DNA from: Gloeopeniophorella convolvens
Lineage: Eukaryota > Basidiomycota > Agaricomycetes > Russulales
Reading direction: 5' to 3'
DNA length: 64,000 bases
Assembly (NCBI GenBank): GCA_022496205.1
Contig: WTXD01000015.1
Span: 248,001 to 312,000, forward strand
Made by a program: the position numbers and the translations under genes
Part shown: piece by piece, positions 12,783 to 24,425 of the stretch
Numbering within the stretch: the stretch's first letter is position 1
How the letters are laid out: each line of letters begins with the position of its first letter
The notes under the pieces: generated by a model
Seen by the model: only the letters and a program-made list of their open reading frames with translations
What the model was told of the DNA's origin: nothing
The model's database searches: none

Positions 12783-14594
12783 ACGCAGCTAGCGATAAGA
12801 TGCAATGCCTAGGGAACCGGAGGCTTGACGTGAGACAGCACACACACGTCCGGGGAGGAGAAACTGATCGTCATCATCGCTGTCCCTCGTCGGGCGATCG
12901 TCGCGACACATAGCTGACAAGTCGTACGCTGGCAAACCACTCTCCACCTCCTCGACGTGCGCGCGCAGCTGGTCCGTGCGGCGGATGCCGAGCTGCCGCG
13001 GGCTGCAGATCGCGGGGGCCTGCCGCATATGGGAGGGCGCGCGGACAGATCAGCACGTGCTGTCAGCATCCCTGGCCCCAGCATCAGCATCAGTTCTGGC
13101 CATCATTTATAGTGGTGCGCACAACATATGCTGTGCGGATGTGGGGAACAGGAGGTGCCACAGACAGGGTCTGAAAGATGGACAGATGGGACGGGACGGC
13201 GGGCGGCGAGGACAGGGAACGGGGCGTCGGAGCCGCGGCTTGATGCGATGCGGTGTGCACAGTGCGCGGCGATGGGGCCGACAAGCTCAGGCGCAGGCTC
13301 AGGGCACGGCCAGCAGAGCGCGCGCGCGCGCCGGCCGAGGGAACGGGGCTTTATACAGCTTGGGCGTACGGCGTAAACAGCGCAGTATGTGCCGCACGGC
13401 GCCTTCGGGCGAGCGTGCTCAAGTTTGTGCCGCAGCGCGCGACGCATTGGCACAGGGAGAACCCGCGCACTGAGCAGACATGACCCGGCCCCGAACGCGC
13501 GAAGCTGACATGTACAGCTGGAACCGCGGCGCGACGGTGTGCGTCTGAGTCAAGCGCGGGAGGGGAGAATCGGAGAATCGGAGCGGGGCGGCGTGTGCAC
13601 CATCGTCCGCTGCGGTCACGGCGTTACGTGCGCGAGCAAAATTATTATTGCGTCACGGTGTGCGGCAAGACAAGGCGGGACAAGACCACCGCTGCATGGC
13701 AGGCTGCCGGCCGTCTGCATGGTCGGTTGCCACATTTACCTGCGATCGTGCAAATGTAAAACTGCGAGTCGGAATATGCGTGCGGGGTGTACGGCACGCG
13801 CGGTGGCTTCGGACCGAGATACGGTTGTGGGTGCTGGCTGGTTCTGGGCACCTGTTGCCCTGGCCTGCAGGCGCTGGCCTTGCGTGTTGTGCGGTGCATG
13901 AGATATCAGTCTGCACGAATGCAGGGGTGTACTTAGCACTGGTCCGTGCGGGGGCAGGACGCTGGCGCAGGCACACGGGCCTCCTCTAGGCCCTTGGCAA
14001 CTGCTGCACACGGAGGCAGCGAGCTAATTCAAGCAGGCTTCGGTTGATTGTGACGTAGCACTTGCAGACGTCGGTACGTAGTTACAGGCTGAAAGTAAGA
14101 CAGGTGCGATATGTGTGCGCCGTAACTGGACGTATGAACATGGGCGGGCCAATCTGGTATGTACTCGGAGGAATCTGTGTGGATAGATCGCGATCAAATG
14201 ATGATTGGAGGACTGGGGGTCGCAGGGCATGATTGGCTGGGGCGAAGCGAGATCAGGGAACCATGTGAAGATTTTGGAGCGGGCTGGTGAATGGAAGGGG
14301 GTGCGTGCAGCTGGGGGGCAAGACAAGTCCGATGACAGGATGAGGCTATGGGACGGAGGTGGCTCGCGGGCGCGTGGTCGGAAAAAGGGCAGGGCGAGAG
14401 ACGCGGGACGGGGCAAGTCTGGGGCTGGAGGTGTGTTGGATTAGCCGGGATGGAACGGGGCCTCGGGAACCAGCCGGATGGATTCACCGCGGATTCGATG
14501 CAACAAGACAATTTTAATTCCATATGGTATTTGGTAATATTTGTGATGTTTGATCTGTTGGTTCAGACGCGAATGCAATAAAAACCCGCGATCC

Positions 14595-14749
14595 GTCGTT
14601 GTTCAACCCGTCCTCCTCCTTCTCTCACTCTACCCACCCTCCCGGACCCTCTCCCCTTACCTCCCAGCGTCCTTCGCTGTCTCTTCCTCAGGGTTCTCCC
14701 TGCACGACCTCCGCCCCCCGTTCCGCTCCCCCGGAACTCTTCAGTGACC
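14595..14749 (+). promoter_or_regulatory. pyrimidine-rich promoter/leader of PMA1
   Basis: An AATAAAA stretch at about 14576 is followed by a long CT-rich strand-asymmetric tract (cctcctccttctctcactc and similar) up to the start ATG at 14750. CT-rich blocks just upstream of the start are characteristic of strongly expressed fungal housekeeping genes. The exact transcription start is not visible. Confidence 0.45.
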
Positions 14750-17700
14750 ATGTCGCAACCAAACGTAGAAAAGGAAGCCGGCCCTACGGCTCAGCCTGAC
14801 ACCCCCGTCGAGGAGACTCCTGCTGCTCCCGTTGAGAAGAAAAAGCGCGAGTACAAGGATTTTGGCCACGACGAGGTCAAGGCTACCCGTCAGTTCACTT
14901 CCGGCTTCTTCCTATGTCTATTTTTAGATCTAATCGCCGACTTCATTTTTACCCCCAACAGACGCCAATGTTGACATGTCACAGGTCCGTTGTGCTCGCC
15001 TGGCGTATTCACTCGTTCTTACCTCCAAATCTAGATCGAGCTGAAGGCCGACGACCTTTATGACAAGGAGAAGGTCGACCTCGAGACGATCGTCATTGAG
15101 GACGTCTTCACGCTCCTCCAGTGCAATGACCAGGGTCTCACCACCCAGGAGGCCGAGCGTCGTCTGGAGATTTTCGGTCCCAACAAGCTCGAGCAGGAGG
15201 AGCAAAATGCGTTCCTTCAGGTCAGTTTTCGGACTTTCGCTATTTTGATCCCAACTCGGAGTTGACGGAGGATGTGTTGTTTAGTTCCTGAGTTTCATGT
15301 GGAACCCCCTTTCATGGGTCATGGAGGCCGCCGCTCTTGTCGCCATCGCCCTGTCCAACGGTGAGGGCCGTGCGCCCGATTGGCAGGATTTCGCCGGTAT
15401 CACCGCCCTGTTGTTCATCAACTCGTCTATTGGTTTCTACGAGGAGCGTGGCGCGGGAAATGCCGTCAAGGCTCTCATGGACTCGCTCGCTCCCAAGGCA
15501 AGGGCCAAGCGCGATGGCAGCTGGATTGAGGTCGAGTCGTCGATTCTCGTCCCCGGTGATATGATCGCGTTCAAGATTGGTGATATCGTTCCTGCCGACT
15601 GCCGTCTCACGGAGGCCATCAACGTGTCGATCGACCAGGCCGCGCTCACTGGCGAGTCGCTCCCTGTCTCGAAGAAGGAAGCCGACCAATGCTTCTCGTA
15701 AGTCCGACTTGACCCGAAGCTCCACACTATCTCCTCACCTCGGCAATTACAGTGGCTCTACTTGCAAGCAGGGTGAAGCTGAGGGCGTCGTTATCTCCAC
15801 CGGTGCCAACACTTTCTTCGGTCGCGCCGCTTCTCTCGTCGGTCAGGAAGATGACAGCACCGGCCACTTGCAGAAGATTCTCGCCCAGATCGGCTCCTTC
15901 TGCCTCGTCGCCATCGGTATCTTCGTCATCGCTGAGATTTTCGTCCTCTACGCGGGCTTCCGCTGGTCATACCGCTCCGGCCTCGACAACATCCTGGTGC
16001 TCTTGATCGGTGGTATCCCCATTGCCATGCCCACCGTGTTGTCCGTCACCCTTGCCGTCGGCGCGCAGCAGCTCGCTAATTACAAGGCCATCGTCACCCG
16101 TATCACCGCCATTGAGGAGCTTGCTGGAGTCACCATTCTGTGCTCGGACAAGACCGGTACGCTCACGACCAACAAGCTCACCATTGACCGCTCGACGATC
16201 AAGACATACGCTGCCTTCTCCTCCGATGACGTCATCCTGCTTGCCGCCTACGCTTCCCGTACCGAGAACCAGGACGCTATCGATGCTTCCGTCGTTGGTG
16301 CCCTCGGCGATGTCGGTCGCGCTCGCGCTGGCATCAAGCTCCTCGACTTCAAGCCCTTCAACCCCGTCGACAAGCGTACCGAAATCACCTACCGCGAGGA
16401 GTCCTCTGGCAAACTCAAGCGTGTCACCAAGGGCATGACCGGGATCATCATTGAGCTCTGCACGCGCAACAAGACCGACGAGATCGAGTCTCGTCTCGAG
16501 GCTGACGTTGAGGAGTTCGCTCTTCGTGGTCTCCGTGCTTTGGCCGTCGCATACGAGGAAGTCGATGGCACTGATCCCGAGGCTGAGGGTAACGGCTTTG
16601 AGCTTGTCGGTCTTCTCGCCATTTTCGACCCTCCCCGTGAAGATACCAAGCAGACCATTGATGACGCGCTCGCTTTCGGTGTCAAGGTCAAGATGGTTAC
16701 TGGTGACCAGCTCGCTATCGCCAAGGAGACTGGCCGTCGTCTTGGCCTCGGTGACCACATGTACCCCGCCAAGGTGCTCAAGGATGGACCTCCTCCCGGC
16801 AGCAAGTTCAGGACGCTCGACGAGATGATCATGGACGCAGACGGTTTCGCTGGTGTCTTCCCCGAGCACAAGTTCGAGATTGTCAAGCGCCTCCAGGGTC
16901 TTGGTCACCTTTGCGCCATGACTGGTGATGGTGCCAATGACGCTCCTGCTCTTTCCCGTGCCAACGTTGGTATCGCCGTCGAGGGTGCCACTGATGCCGC
17001 TCGTGGTGCTGCCGATATCGTCTTGACGGAGCCCGGTCTTTCCACTATCGTCCACGCCATTCGCGGTTCACGTATCATCTTCCAGCGCATGCGCAACTAC
17101 GCCATCTACGCCTGCGCCGTCACCATCCGTATCGTCGTCTGCTTCGCCATCCTCGTCTTCTCGTACAAGTTCCAGTTCCCCCCGTTCATGGTTCTTATCA
17201 TTGCGCTGCTCAACGACGGCACCATCATGACCCTTTCCGTCGACCGCGTGCTTCCTTCGTCAACACCAGACAGTTGGGACTTGGCAGAGATCTTCGCGTA
17301 CGCCGTGGCTTATGGTCTGTACCTGACGCTCTCCACGATCATCCTCGTGGTTGTCATCCTCGAGTCGGACTTCTTCCAGCGCAAGTTCGGCGTTAGCTTG
17401 AACTCGCCTCCTGGCCACATTGATCACAACGACAAGCAGCTGCACATGATCATCTACCTCCAGGTTGCCATCATTTCCCAGGCACTCATCTTCGTCACCC
17501 GCTCGCACAGCTTTTCTTCATGGAGCGTCCATCGTTTGCGCTCATGGGTGCGTTCTGCTTGGCGCAGCTCGTCTCCTCGATCATCGCCGCGTTCGCCGAC
17601 TGGGGCTTCACCAACATCCAGAAGATCTCTGGTGCCTGGATCGGTATTGTGTGGGTTTGGGTAAGTTGCCGCGCCCCCGCTTGTGTCGTACAAGTGCTCA

Positions 17701-18048
17701 TGGTTCCTTTAGGACATCATCTGGTTCATCCCGCTTGACTTGATCAAGTTCGCGATGAAGGCGACCGTCATCAAGTACCTCCGCAACCGCCACAATCGGG
17801 CTGCCGCCGCTGCTACTCGCGCATCTGTTGAGGGTGGTGTTCCGATTACCCGCACCCAGTCGCGCGCTGCCTCCATCCATGAGTCGTTGTACTCGAACCG
17901 GACGTCCTTCATCCGCCGCGCTGCCCGCAAGGTTGGCTTCAGCGGGAAGGTTCGCGTCAAGGCGGAGGAGCTTCAGCGCTTCAGCAGCATCCAGGCGCAC
18001 CAGACGGGCCAGACGCTCGCGCGCCACCCATCTCGCCCTGGGGCATAG
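14750..18048 (+). CDS. PMA1: plasma-membrane H+-transporting P-type ATPase
   Basis: Electrogenic proton pump of the plasma membrane (P3A ATPase). Six exons fit: 14750-14888, 14962-14984 (23 nt micro-exon), 15035-15220, 15285-15697, 15753-17660 and 17713-18048. Visible motifs: TGES in the actuator domain, the phosphorylation site [32 protein letters not shown], and the hinge [12 protein letters not shown]. About ten membrane segments flank these. The last segments ([39 protein letters not shown]) follow the plant-like pattern known for basidiomycete pumps rather than yeast Pma1. The soluble C-tail, rich in Ser/Arg/Gln, is the likely autoinhibitory region. Oddity: at 17512-17515 a run of four T forces a +1 change of frame between VTRSHSF and FMERPSF. 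One more T restores it. A 49-nt intron (17463-17511) could also be drawn but would delete a conserved membrane segment. Confidence 0.93.
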
Positions 18049-18687
18049 ATGGCGACAGAGCAGCCCCGGGCTCGAACATCAACGTCGCAGCATATCCATG
18101 TACTTCTAGAACGATTCGCCCCTCGATATCCGGTGTCCCTTCTTTCCGCATTCCCCTTGCAACTGCATTATCGCCTTCTCTTGCCCTCAACCTTCCCTGC
18201 ACTTCTCGACACTGGACTCGGCGCGTGGCGGGTGTTCGTTTGATCATGTTCTTAGAAGCTTACGATGTGGGCGTGTACCGTTTGCGCTTGGCGGTCTCGT
18301 TCGTTTCACGTTTTGTTACACCTACACATTACAACGTCCTGTTCCTCGCTTCACGTCTTTACTTTGGTCCCGTCTCACGATCTTCCGCTCGTGCCCTCAT
18401 GTCCGCTATAGTTGCATGTCGAGCGGCCTATATATCGCGTTAATTCCTGTCCCTGAATAAAATGAAGACAGCTCTATATACCACGTCCCCTGTGTGCTGT
18501 GTCGGGTACAAGTCGCGCGATGGTCAAAATATCGGGGGACGAGTTTGTGGGTCATGTTGTGATGACGACATTGGGCGGCGATGGGGTCACGGCCATCGGG
18601 CACCGCCACCATTCTAGTTGCGTGCGTTATAACCTCGACACCTGCCGCCAACGACGATGAAATTTTCTCTTCGCATCTGTGGCTATC
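18049..18687. other. PMA1 3' region and promoter of next gene
   Basis: Short intergenic stretch between two genes on the same strand. It holds the presumed PMA1 3' UTR (T- and C-rich, with an aataaaatgaag stretch near 18456 as a possible polyadenylation signal) and the upstream region of the DUF1295 gene. No gene was seen. Confidence 0.5.
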
Positions 18688-20136
18688 ATGTCCCCTGCGC
18701 ATGTACTCGACAAATATTACCTCGGAATCACCGCGCTCGTCACCGTCGGGTGGCAGATCGCCGGCTTCGCCATCGCATGGACGCTGCAGGTAAGTGCCCC
18801 CTGCTCCTTGCGGCTACCCTACCCGCCCCCTTTCCCCGCTGCGCTCACGCAGAACTTCCAGTTTGACAAGATAACAGACTTTACTGGCGGTGCGTGCCCC
18901 TTTCCTCCGTGCTATTCGTCTGCGCGCATGCTGATTCAATGGGCGGGCGCAGGCTCGAACTTCTTTGCACTAGGTCTGTCCCCGTTCTTACCTCCTATCG
19001 ATGCGGCAGAGATACTGATGGCCTTGGTTGGGGTTGGCAGCGCTGATGACACTCTTGTTGGGCAACACCTATGATGCGCGCAGCGTCGTCGCTAGCGCGC
19101 TGGTGATGCTCTGGGCTGCGCGGATCGCCGGTGCGTGTCCACATCCGCGCGCTACATATCTTCCAGCGTACCAATGACAGCGTGCGCGCGCAGGTTTTTT
19201 GCTGCTTAGGGTCCTCATCATGGGGAGCGACTCGCGCTTTGACGAGATCAGAGGCCGGTTCTTCAGCTTCCTCGGGTTCTGGGTGTGTGAGTGTCCCGCC
19301 CCTTTCTGCCGCTGGCGTGTGCACCTGTCCTGACGTGTGCGGGGTCATTCAGCGCAGATCGTCTGGGTCTGGACTGTCTCGCTCCCGCTCACCATCCTCA
19401 ACTCGCCTGCCGTGGCTGCCGCCGGGCGCGTGGCGCCGGCGTTCGGCACAGGGCGCGACATCGTTGGTGTCGTGCTCTTCGGCGTCGGATGGACGATCGA
19501 GACCGTGGCGGATCTGCAGAAGGTGCGCCCGTGCATATAGCCGCCCCGGATTTTGCGTGCTGAGGCCAGCTGGCGCGGGCGCTGCAGCTGCGACACAAGA
19601 CGTCGGGGAAGGGCAAGAAGGACAAGCTCACGCCGTTCGCGGGCGGGCTCTGGCGCTACTCGCGGCACCCGCCGTACTTCGGCGAGATGCTGTGCTGGTG
19701 GGGCCTCTGGACGCTCACGCTCTCGCCGAGCACGGGCGGCGCCCTGCGCGGCGGCGCGCGGGCGGCGCAGTACGGCGCGGTCGTCTCGCCGCTGCTCACG
19801 ATGCTGTGCGCGCCCCTCCCCTCATCTGGATGCCCCATCGTGCTGACGCTCCGCGCGCGCAGGCTGCTGCTGTTCGCGTCGGGCATCCCGACTGCCGATA
19901 AGCCGCAGGCGCGCCGTGTGTGGCGGCGCGGTGACGCGCGCGCGTGGGCCGCGTACCGCGAGTACCGCGCGCGCACGTCGGTGCTCGTGCCGCTCCCGCC
20001 GGCGGTTTACAGGCCTCTGCCGGATATCCTGAAGCGCACGGTGCTGCTGGATTTTGCTATGTATGACTTTGATCCTGTGAAGGAGGGTGAGGCGGACCAG
20101 CAGGGTGCAGATGCGGAGACGCGCAGGGATGACTAA
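18688..20136 (+). CDS. DUF1295 / steroid 5-alpha-reductase-like membrane protein
   Basis: Eight exons join cleanly (18688-18789, 18853-18889, 18953-18973, 19041-19130, 19194-19286, 19353-19522, 19570-19805, 19863-20136), giving 340 residues; the third exon is only 21 nt. The protein has several hydrophobic segments (YYLGITALVTVGWQIAGFAI, a LALMTLLLGN segment, IVWVWTVSLPLTILNSP, IVGVVLFGVGWTIE). It also has the family signature GGLWRYSRHPPYFGEMLCWW, the RHPxYxGE motif of the DUF1295 and ICMT/steroid-reductase superfamily. By analogy it is an integral membrane enzyme, probably in the ER, acting on a lipid or sterol-like substrate with NADPH, but the substrate cannot be read from sequence. The C-terminal tail, after KRTVLLDFAMYDFDP, is acidic and hydrophilic. 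Confidence 0.85.
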
Positions 20137-22379
20137 AGAGGGGGGGGCGCATCTGCAGGTGAGCATTGTGTGTAGGATGTCTAGTTAGTTCGAAGCTGAC
20201 AATTTTGGAGGTGTTTTGCGTTGCCATGGCGTTGTATCCAATGTATCCCCTACGAGCAGAATTTCTTCGATAAATTTGCGTATGCGGTCGAGCGTGAGTT
20301 ATCTGCTTTGTGGAAGCACAGAACGCCGCATGCCTCCGATAGAGTTATCCGCATTGCTCCAAGGACGCTCCATCCTCACTATCACCTGTCGTCCATTGCT
20401 CATGGTCACATCGAGGCATCTGGGCAGCGGGCACAGACCGGTGGCGGCGGCAGCTTTATCGTGATCCATTCAAGATAGATTGAGGATAGGTTGGGGCCTG
20501 GGAATTGTTCCAACCATCGAGGTGACTTCCATTTGACACGATGTTCCTCCGAAAAGGTACAATGTTCATGGTTGTAGGTTTGACTCGTGGCAATAGACGG
20601 GCGGCTTTCTCATACTTCCAGGCTCTCTGCTTAGCCATCAGGCCAGCACTCGTACTCAGGTAGTCCTGCGCTCACACCTTGGATCCAGTTGAGGTAATCC
20701 ATTCGGTTTAAGGAAGAGCCCTTGACCTTATAGGCTTGCCCCCACTGTTGTCTGTGATATCCGGAGTATCACTCACCACCCTCCTGTCGGCGGCTGAGTC
20801 CCTACATCGCTATATCTTGCCCTTTACCGCGCGCTTCCCACCCATGGATCTGTTACTCCTCTGGAGGATCGTGTTCTGTACCATGGGCGCGCGCGAGAGG
20901 GTAGGCGAGAGCTTTGTTGGCTCATTGAATTTCCGATCTTTGGCAGTACAGCACGACGGCGTACTGATGTTGCCCCTTACTCACAACCGGTCACCGAACA
21001 CCTTGCGGGCGAAATGCATGCTTTCCCCGGGCTGTGCTTCATGGAGGCCTCAAGTTGGCTGGACCTCCTGGTGCCGTTCTTTGACAACGCTGAGCACAAC
21101 AGCCCACCATGCCGCCTCAGGGCCTCCTCCTACGAGGCCGACACCCCCACTGCACAGGATTCTCCTGTCTTCTAACTACGTCGTACTGCGTATGTGATCG
21201 ACTTCTAGTTTCCTCGTCGAGCATAATGATTACGCATGGCAGGGGTGAACTCTCTCTCCTAAGTGAGCCGCCAGTGGTCTTCAAGACGTTGGCTGTGTGC
21301 CGCTCTCCGTTCATGACATGCTCGCCATTCACTCTCGCCGCTCCCTTTCGTTTACAATGAGGCCGACAAGGGTGCTCAGCAGGGAGTTTCAGCGTGCATT
21401 AGTGCACTGATGGGCCTGCGGCGACGCAGTCGGAATGCCAGAGGACACTGGTCCACGTGGCCTCCCGACCTCCCGAGAGCATACCCGTAAAGGCATCTTC
21501 CTACCATTTGCCCGCCCTCGCTCGCTCTGGGCTCATGTGCTCTCATAGCATATGCTACCGCTCTCATCACCTCGCCATACGTGAAGCATCATGGCAAAGC
21601 GTTACTTTCCGGCGGTGACCGCGGGGCGGCGGCAGTTCATTATGGTCATCACCACGCTTGTCAAGCGAATAGTGACTCGAAGAACGCTAGTACTGACACA
21701 TCCAACAGGCCCGACGTCAGTTGCAGATCGCCTTCTGACCTGAGCCGCCTTGTATTTACGTCCAGTGCCCTCTAGCGTCACTTATTGACGCTTTTCTTTT
21801 TCTGGAACAATACTGCATAAGTTTACGTAAGCTTTACGAACTTTGGGGGGAGTCAACAGTCATCTCCCTCTCTTGTCTCTCGCCACCTTTATGTGCCTGC
21901 CTCGTGCGTGAACACGTGTAATTAGTAGGAGTCCTTCACCAAACCACATCCGATCCAACATGCCGACCGTGTCTCCCGAATTCGCTTCTGCAGGCCAAGT
22001 TGTGTCAGGAGCCCGATCCTCACCGCAGCTTATGGCCCTTGAGTAGAGGCAAAGCCGCGCGTTAGGTTGCAGGCCCATCGACGACCCAGTTAGACTGCTG
22101 CTTTGTCGGCATCGGTTCGGCGCGCCCGACCCTTTCTTGTACATAAAATCGCGGATCACTACGTCCATCGATATGCGACAGCCAGCCCCGGAGTGTTCGG
22201 TCTGGCGTCGGTGGCCTCGTAAAAGGTAAGGTCATCTGCCTGCCCTTGATGTTTGTTGATTTGCGGGCGTCACAGTTGGAGCCGAGGCGCCAAGGGGAGT
22301 ATATAATACATCGATCCGCTGACACTGTGACCCGAGTCGATACCGCACTCCCTCCATTCCCATCTTCTGCGCTCCCAAA
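20137..22379. other. intergenic, boundary of accessory region
   Basis: About 2.2 kb without a recognised gene or repeat. Base composition becomes more balanced than in the core genes to the left. A TATA-like sequence (agtatataataca) at about 22299-22311 lies some 70-80 bases before the first possible start codon of the following DUF6535 gene. Confidence 0.45.
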
Positions 22380-24425
22380 ATGCTCGGATGGAAGACGGCT
22401 TTCCCATCCGTACGCCTCAGCGACATTTTTGTACCTCCACACGGAGGTTCAACGCTATATGCAGGTACGTGGTCACATTTCAGAGAGTCTGAGGCGCGTG
22501 AAATGACACCTTCACACCTCTCAGCAGCACCGCGTGATAAAGCTTCGGACGGGATGTGGTCTGCCTATCTCACAGAGTCCGAGAAACAAGATAAGAGAGC
22601 CGGAGATGCCTGGAAGGATGACGCAAACGGCCTCCTCGTGTTTGTGAGTTTACCTCACTGCCGAGAGCTCCTCGTGCTGACGCGCCTGAAGGCAGGCCTA
22701 CTTTCCGTGGTTGTCGCAACTTTCATTGTCGAAAGCTACAAGGAGCTGTCGGTCAAATCCACAGACGAGACTACGTTTCTACTCAGACAAATCTCGTTGC
22801 AGCTCGCCGGGCAAAACTCAACCGCGACTGTAGGGCCCGCACCTCAGAACTTCCCGTCATTCCATCCGAGCGTATCCACTATTTGCGTCAACGCAATGTG
22901 GCTGCTAAGTCTCGTGCTTAGCATCTCTTGCGGAGTTGCTGCGACGCTGATGCAGGGATGGGCGCGCAGGTACCTCGAGTTGCCACAAATCCCAACTGTG
23001 CCAGGCGAGCGCGCACGCGTACGCGCATTTTTGTATAACGGCCTGCGGAAATATGGCATGTCTCGCGCAGCAGAAGTCGCGCCGCTACTCCTACACCTCT
23101 CCGTATTCCTCTTCTTCGCTGGCCTGGTTCTATTCTTCTTCACAATCTTCCGCACGATTGCAATCATCGTCGCTGGTGGCGTTGGCGCCTTCGCCGTGGC
23201 GTACGCTGTGCTCACCATCCTCCCCTGCATCGACCTTCGCTCCCCGTACCGCACCCCTATCTCGAACCTCTTGTGGTTCCTGTGGCATGGAGTTCTCTCT
23301 ATCCCGACGGCCTTCTTGTTCGGGTTCGTGAATATGCTCCATAGCATCCTCGTGCCCCCGAATCTCGGGGACATTACATCATACAGGCAGCTCGTGCTCG
23401 CCAGGTGGCTGGGTGGCCTCGAACAAGCCTTTCGGAAGCACATCAGCTCGCTCACGGACGGTTTCCGCAGAAGCGTTGTACGCGGAGCGATGCGCGCGCC
23501 CGCGGACGAGGATGTCACGGCACTCACATGGATGCTCGACACCCCCGCACTCGCTGACGACAGCGCACTGCAAGACTTCATCGCGAGCATGCCAGAAAGT
23601 ACAATTCTCCAGTTGATGCAGCACACCGACCCGCACGGCCGGCCTGTCTTCCGAGACCGTTTGCACGCACTCCTCCGGCGACCGACCCTCGCCGGAACCT
23701 CCACCGCAGACGCCACACGGCTCGCGGTATGCCTCCGCGCCGTGCAACCCACACTGCGCGCCTACAACGGCGTTCTCTACCCCAACGCGCCCTTCGTCCC
23801 CAGCGACACCCTCCTTGACGACCTCCGTGCGCGCTTCGCTCCACCCGAAGCGCTGCGTAACCTCGGCACACACCCGGACCCCGCCGTGCGCGTCGGTGCG
23901 CTCGCCACGCTCGCGCTGCTCACGCGCGCCCTCCTACGACGCCGCCCCGCACGCGCAGCGGAATTCGCGTGGCTGCGCGACGTGCTGGGGCCCGCCGGTG
24001 CTGCGCGGCTCGGCTCTCCGGGCCCGGGCGTTTCAACGGCGCTCGAGCACGCAAGCACGGACGAGTTCGTGCTTGGTGCACTCAGACACGGGCCGCTCCC
24101 CCCCGTGCCCGCCGCGATGTTCGCCGCGACGCTCGCCGTACTGCTCGGTGCGCCGGGGCGCGCGGAGTTCCAGCGCCTGCTGGGCGCGCTGGTCGTGCGT
24201 GCGGAGCGGGACGAGGCGCTGCGCGATGCGCGGCGCCCGTTGCGCGTGGTATTCGAGGGTGTATTCCCCGGCGCGACGCCTCTCCCCGCGCAGGAGGCGC
24301 TACTGGCTCCGTCTAGTCCACTTGCGCCCAGCTCGCGCTCCTCGAGTCCGGCTCTGGGCACAGCGCATCAGAGGCCTGCGTCATGGACGCCATCTCAGCT
24401 GGGGGAGATTGGTATCGGGCGATGA
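22380..24425 (+). CDS. DUF6535 membrane protein, copy A
   Basis: First of a tandem set. Start chosen at 22380 (context aaaATG, about 70 nt after a TATA-like box). An intron 22464-22520 (gtacgt..ctcag, phase 1) removes a spacer, and a second, 22644-22691 (phase 0), follows LLVF. An alternative start is ATG 22503 without the first intron. The domain in order: WSAYLTESEKQDKRAGDAWKDD, GLLSVVVATFIVESYKEL (TM1), NAMWLLSLVLSISCGVAATLMQ (TM2), WARRYLELPQ, GERARVRAFL, LLLHLSVFLFFAGLVLFFF (TM3), a fourth hydrophobic stretch ending TILPCID, then SPYRTP. The remaining about 380 residues are helical, HEAT/ARM-like in appearance, with alternating Leu/Ala helices, and end in a Ser-rich tail. Function unknown for the family. 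Coding GC rises strongly toward the 3' end. Confidence 0.8.
   Translation: MLGWKTAFPSVRLSDIFVPPHGGSTLYAGTWSHFRESEAREMTPSHLSAAPRDKASDGMWSAYLTESEKQDKRAGDAWKDDANGLLVFVSLPHCRELLVLTRLKAGLLSVVVATFIVESYKELSVKSTDETTFLLRQISLQLAGQNSTATVGPAPQNFPSFHPSVSTICVNAMWLLSLVLSISCGVAATLMQGWARRYLELPQIPTVPGERARVRAFLYNGLRKYGMSRAAEVAPLLLHLSVFLFFAGLVLFFFTIFRTIAIIVAGGVGAFAVAYAVLTILPCIDLRSPYRTPISNLLWFLWHGVLSIPTAFLFGFVNMLHSILVPPNLGDITSYRQLVLARWLGGLEQAFRKHISSLTDGFRRSVVRGAMRAPADEDVTALTWMLDTPALADDSALQDFIASMPESTILQLMQHTDPHGRPVFRDRLHALLRRPTLAGTSTADATRLAVCLRAVQPTLRAYNGVLYPNAPFVPSDTLLDDLRARFAPPEALRNLGTHPDPAVRVGALATLALLTRALLRRRPARAAEFAWLRDVLGPAGAARLGSPGPGVSTALEHASTDEFVLGALRHGPLPPVPAAMFAATLAVLLGAPGRAEFQRLLGALVVRAERDEALRDARRPLRVVFEGVFPGATPLPAQEALLAPSSPLAPSSRSSSPALGTAHQRPASWTPSQLGEIGIGR

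Larger units (their letters stand above)
9780..14749. other. 5-kb divergent gene-poor spacer (condensin/PMA1)
   Basis: No gene that I can name. The spacer is GC-rich with many alternating CG runs, and both strands carry open frames rich in Ala, Arg and Pro. The longest is 380 codons on the minus strand (12782-11640). It must contain both promoters, because the flanking genes are transcribed outward. About 150 bases before PMA1 are markedly pyrimidine-rich (listed separately). Unannotated non-coding RNA or 5' UTR exons could lie here; the sequence alone does not show them. Confidence 0.5.

Noticed and set aside
15967..17055. 362-codon minus-strand frame inside PMA1
   Set aside because: Antisense shadow of a highly biased coding exon; no independent motif.
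17463..17511. 49-nt intron that would repair the PMA1 frame
   Set aside because: It would delete a conserved membrane segment present in all related pumps; a missing T is the simpler explanation.
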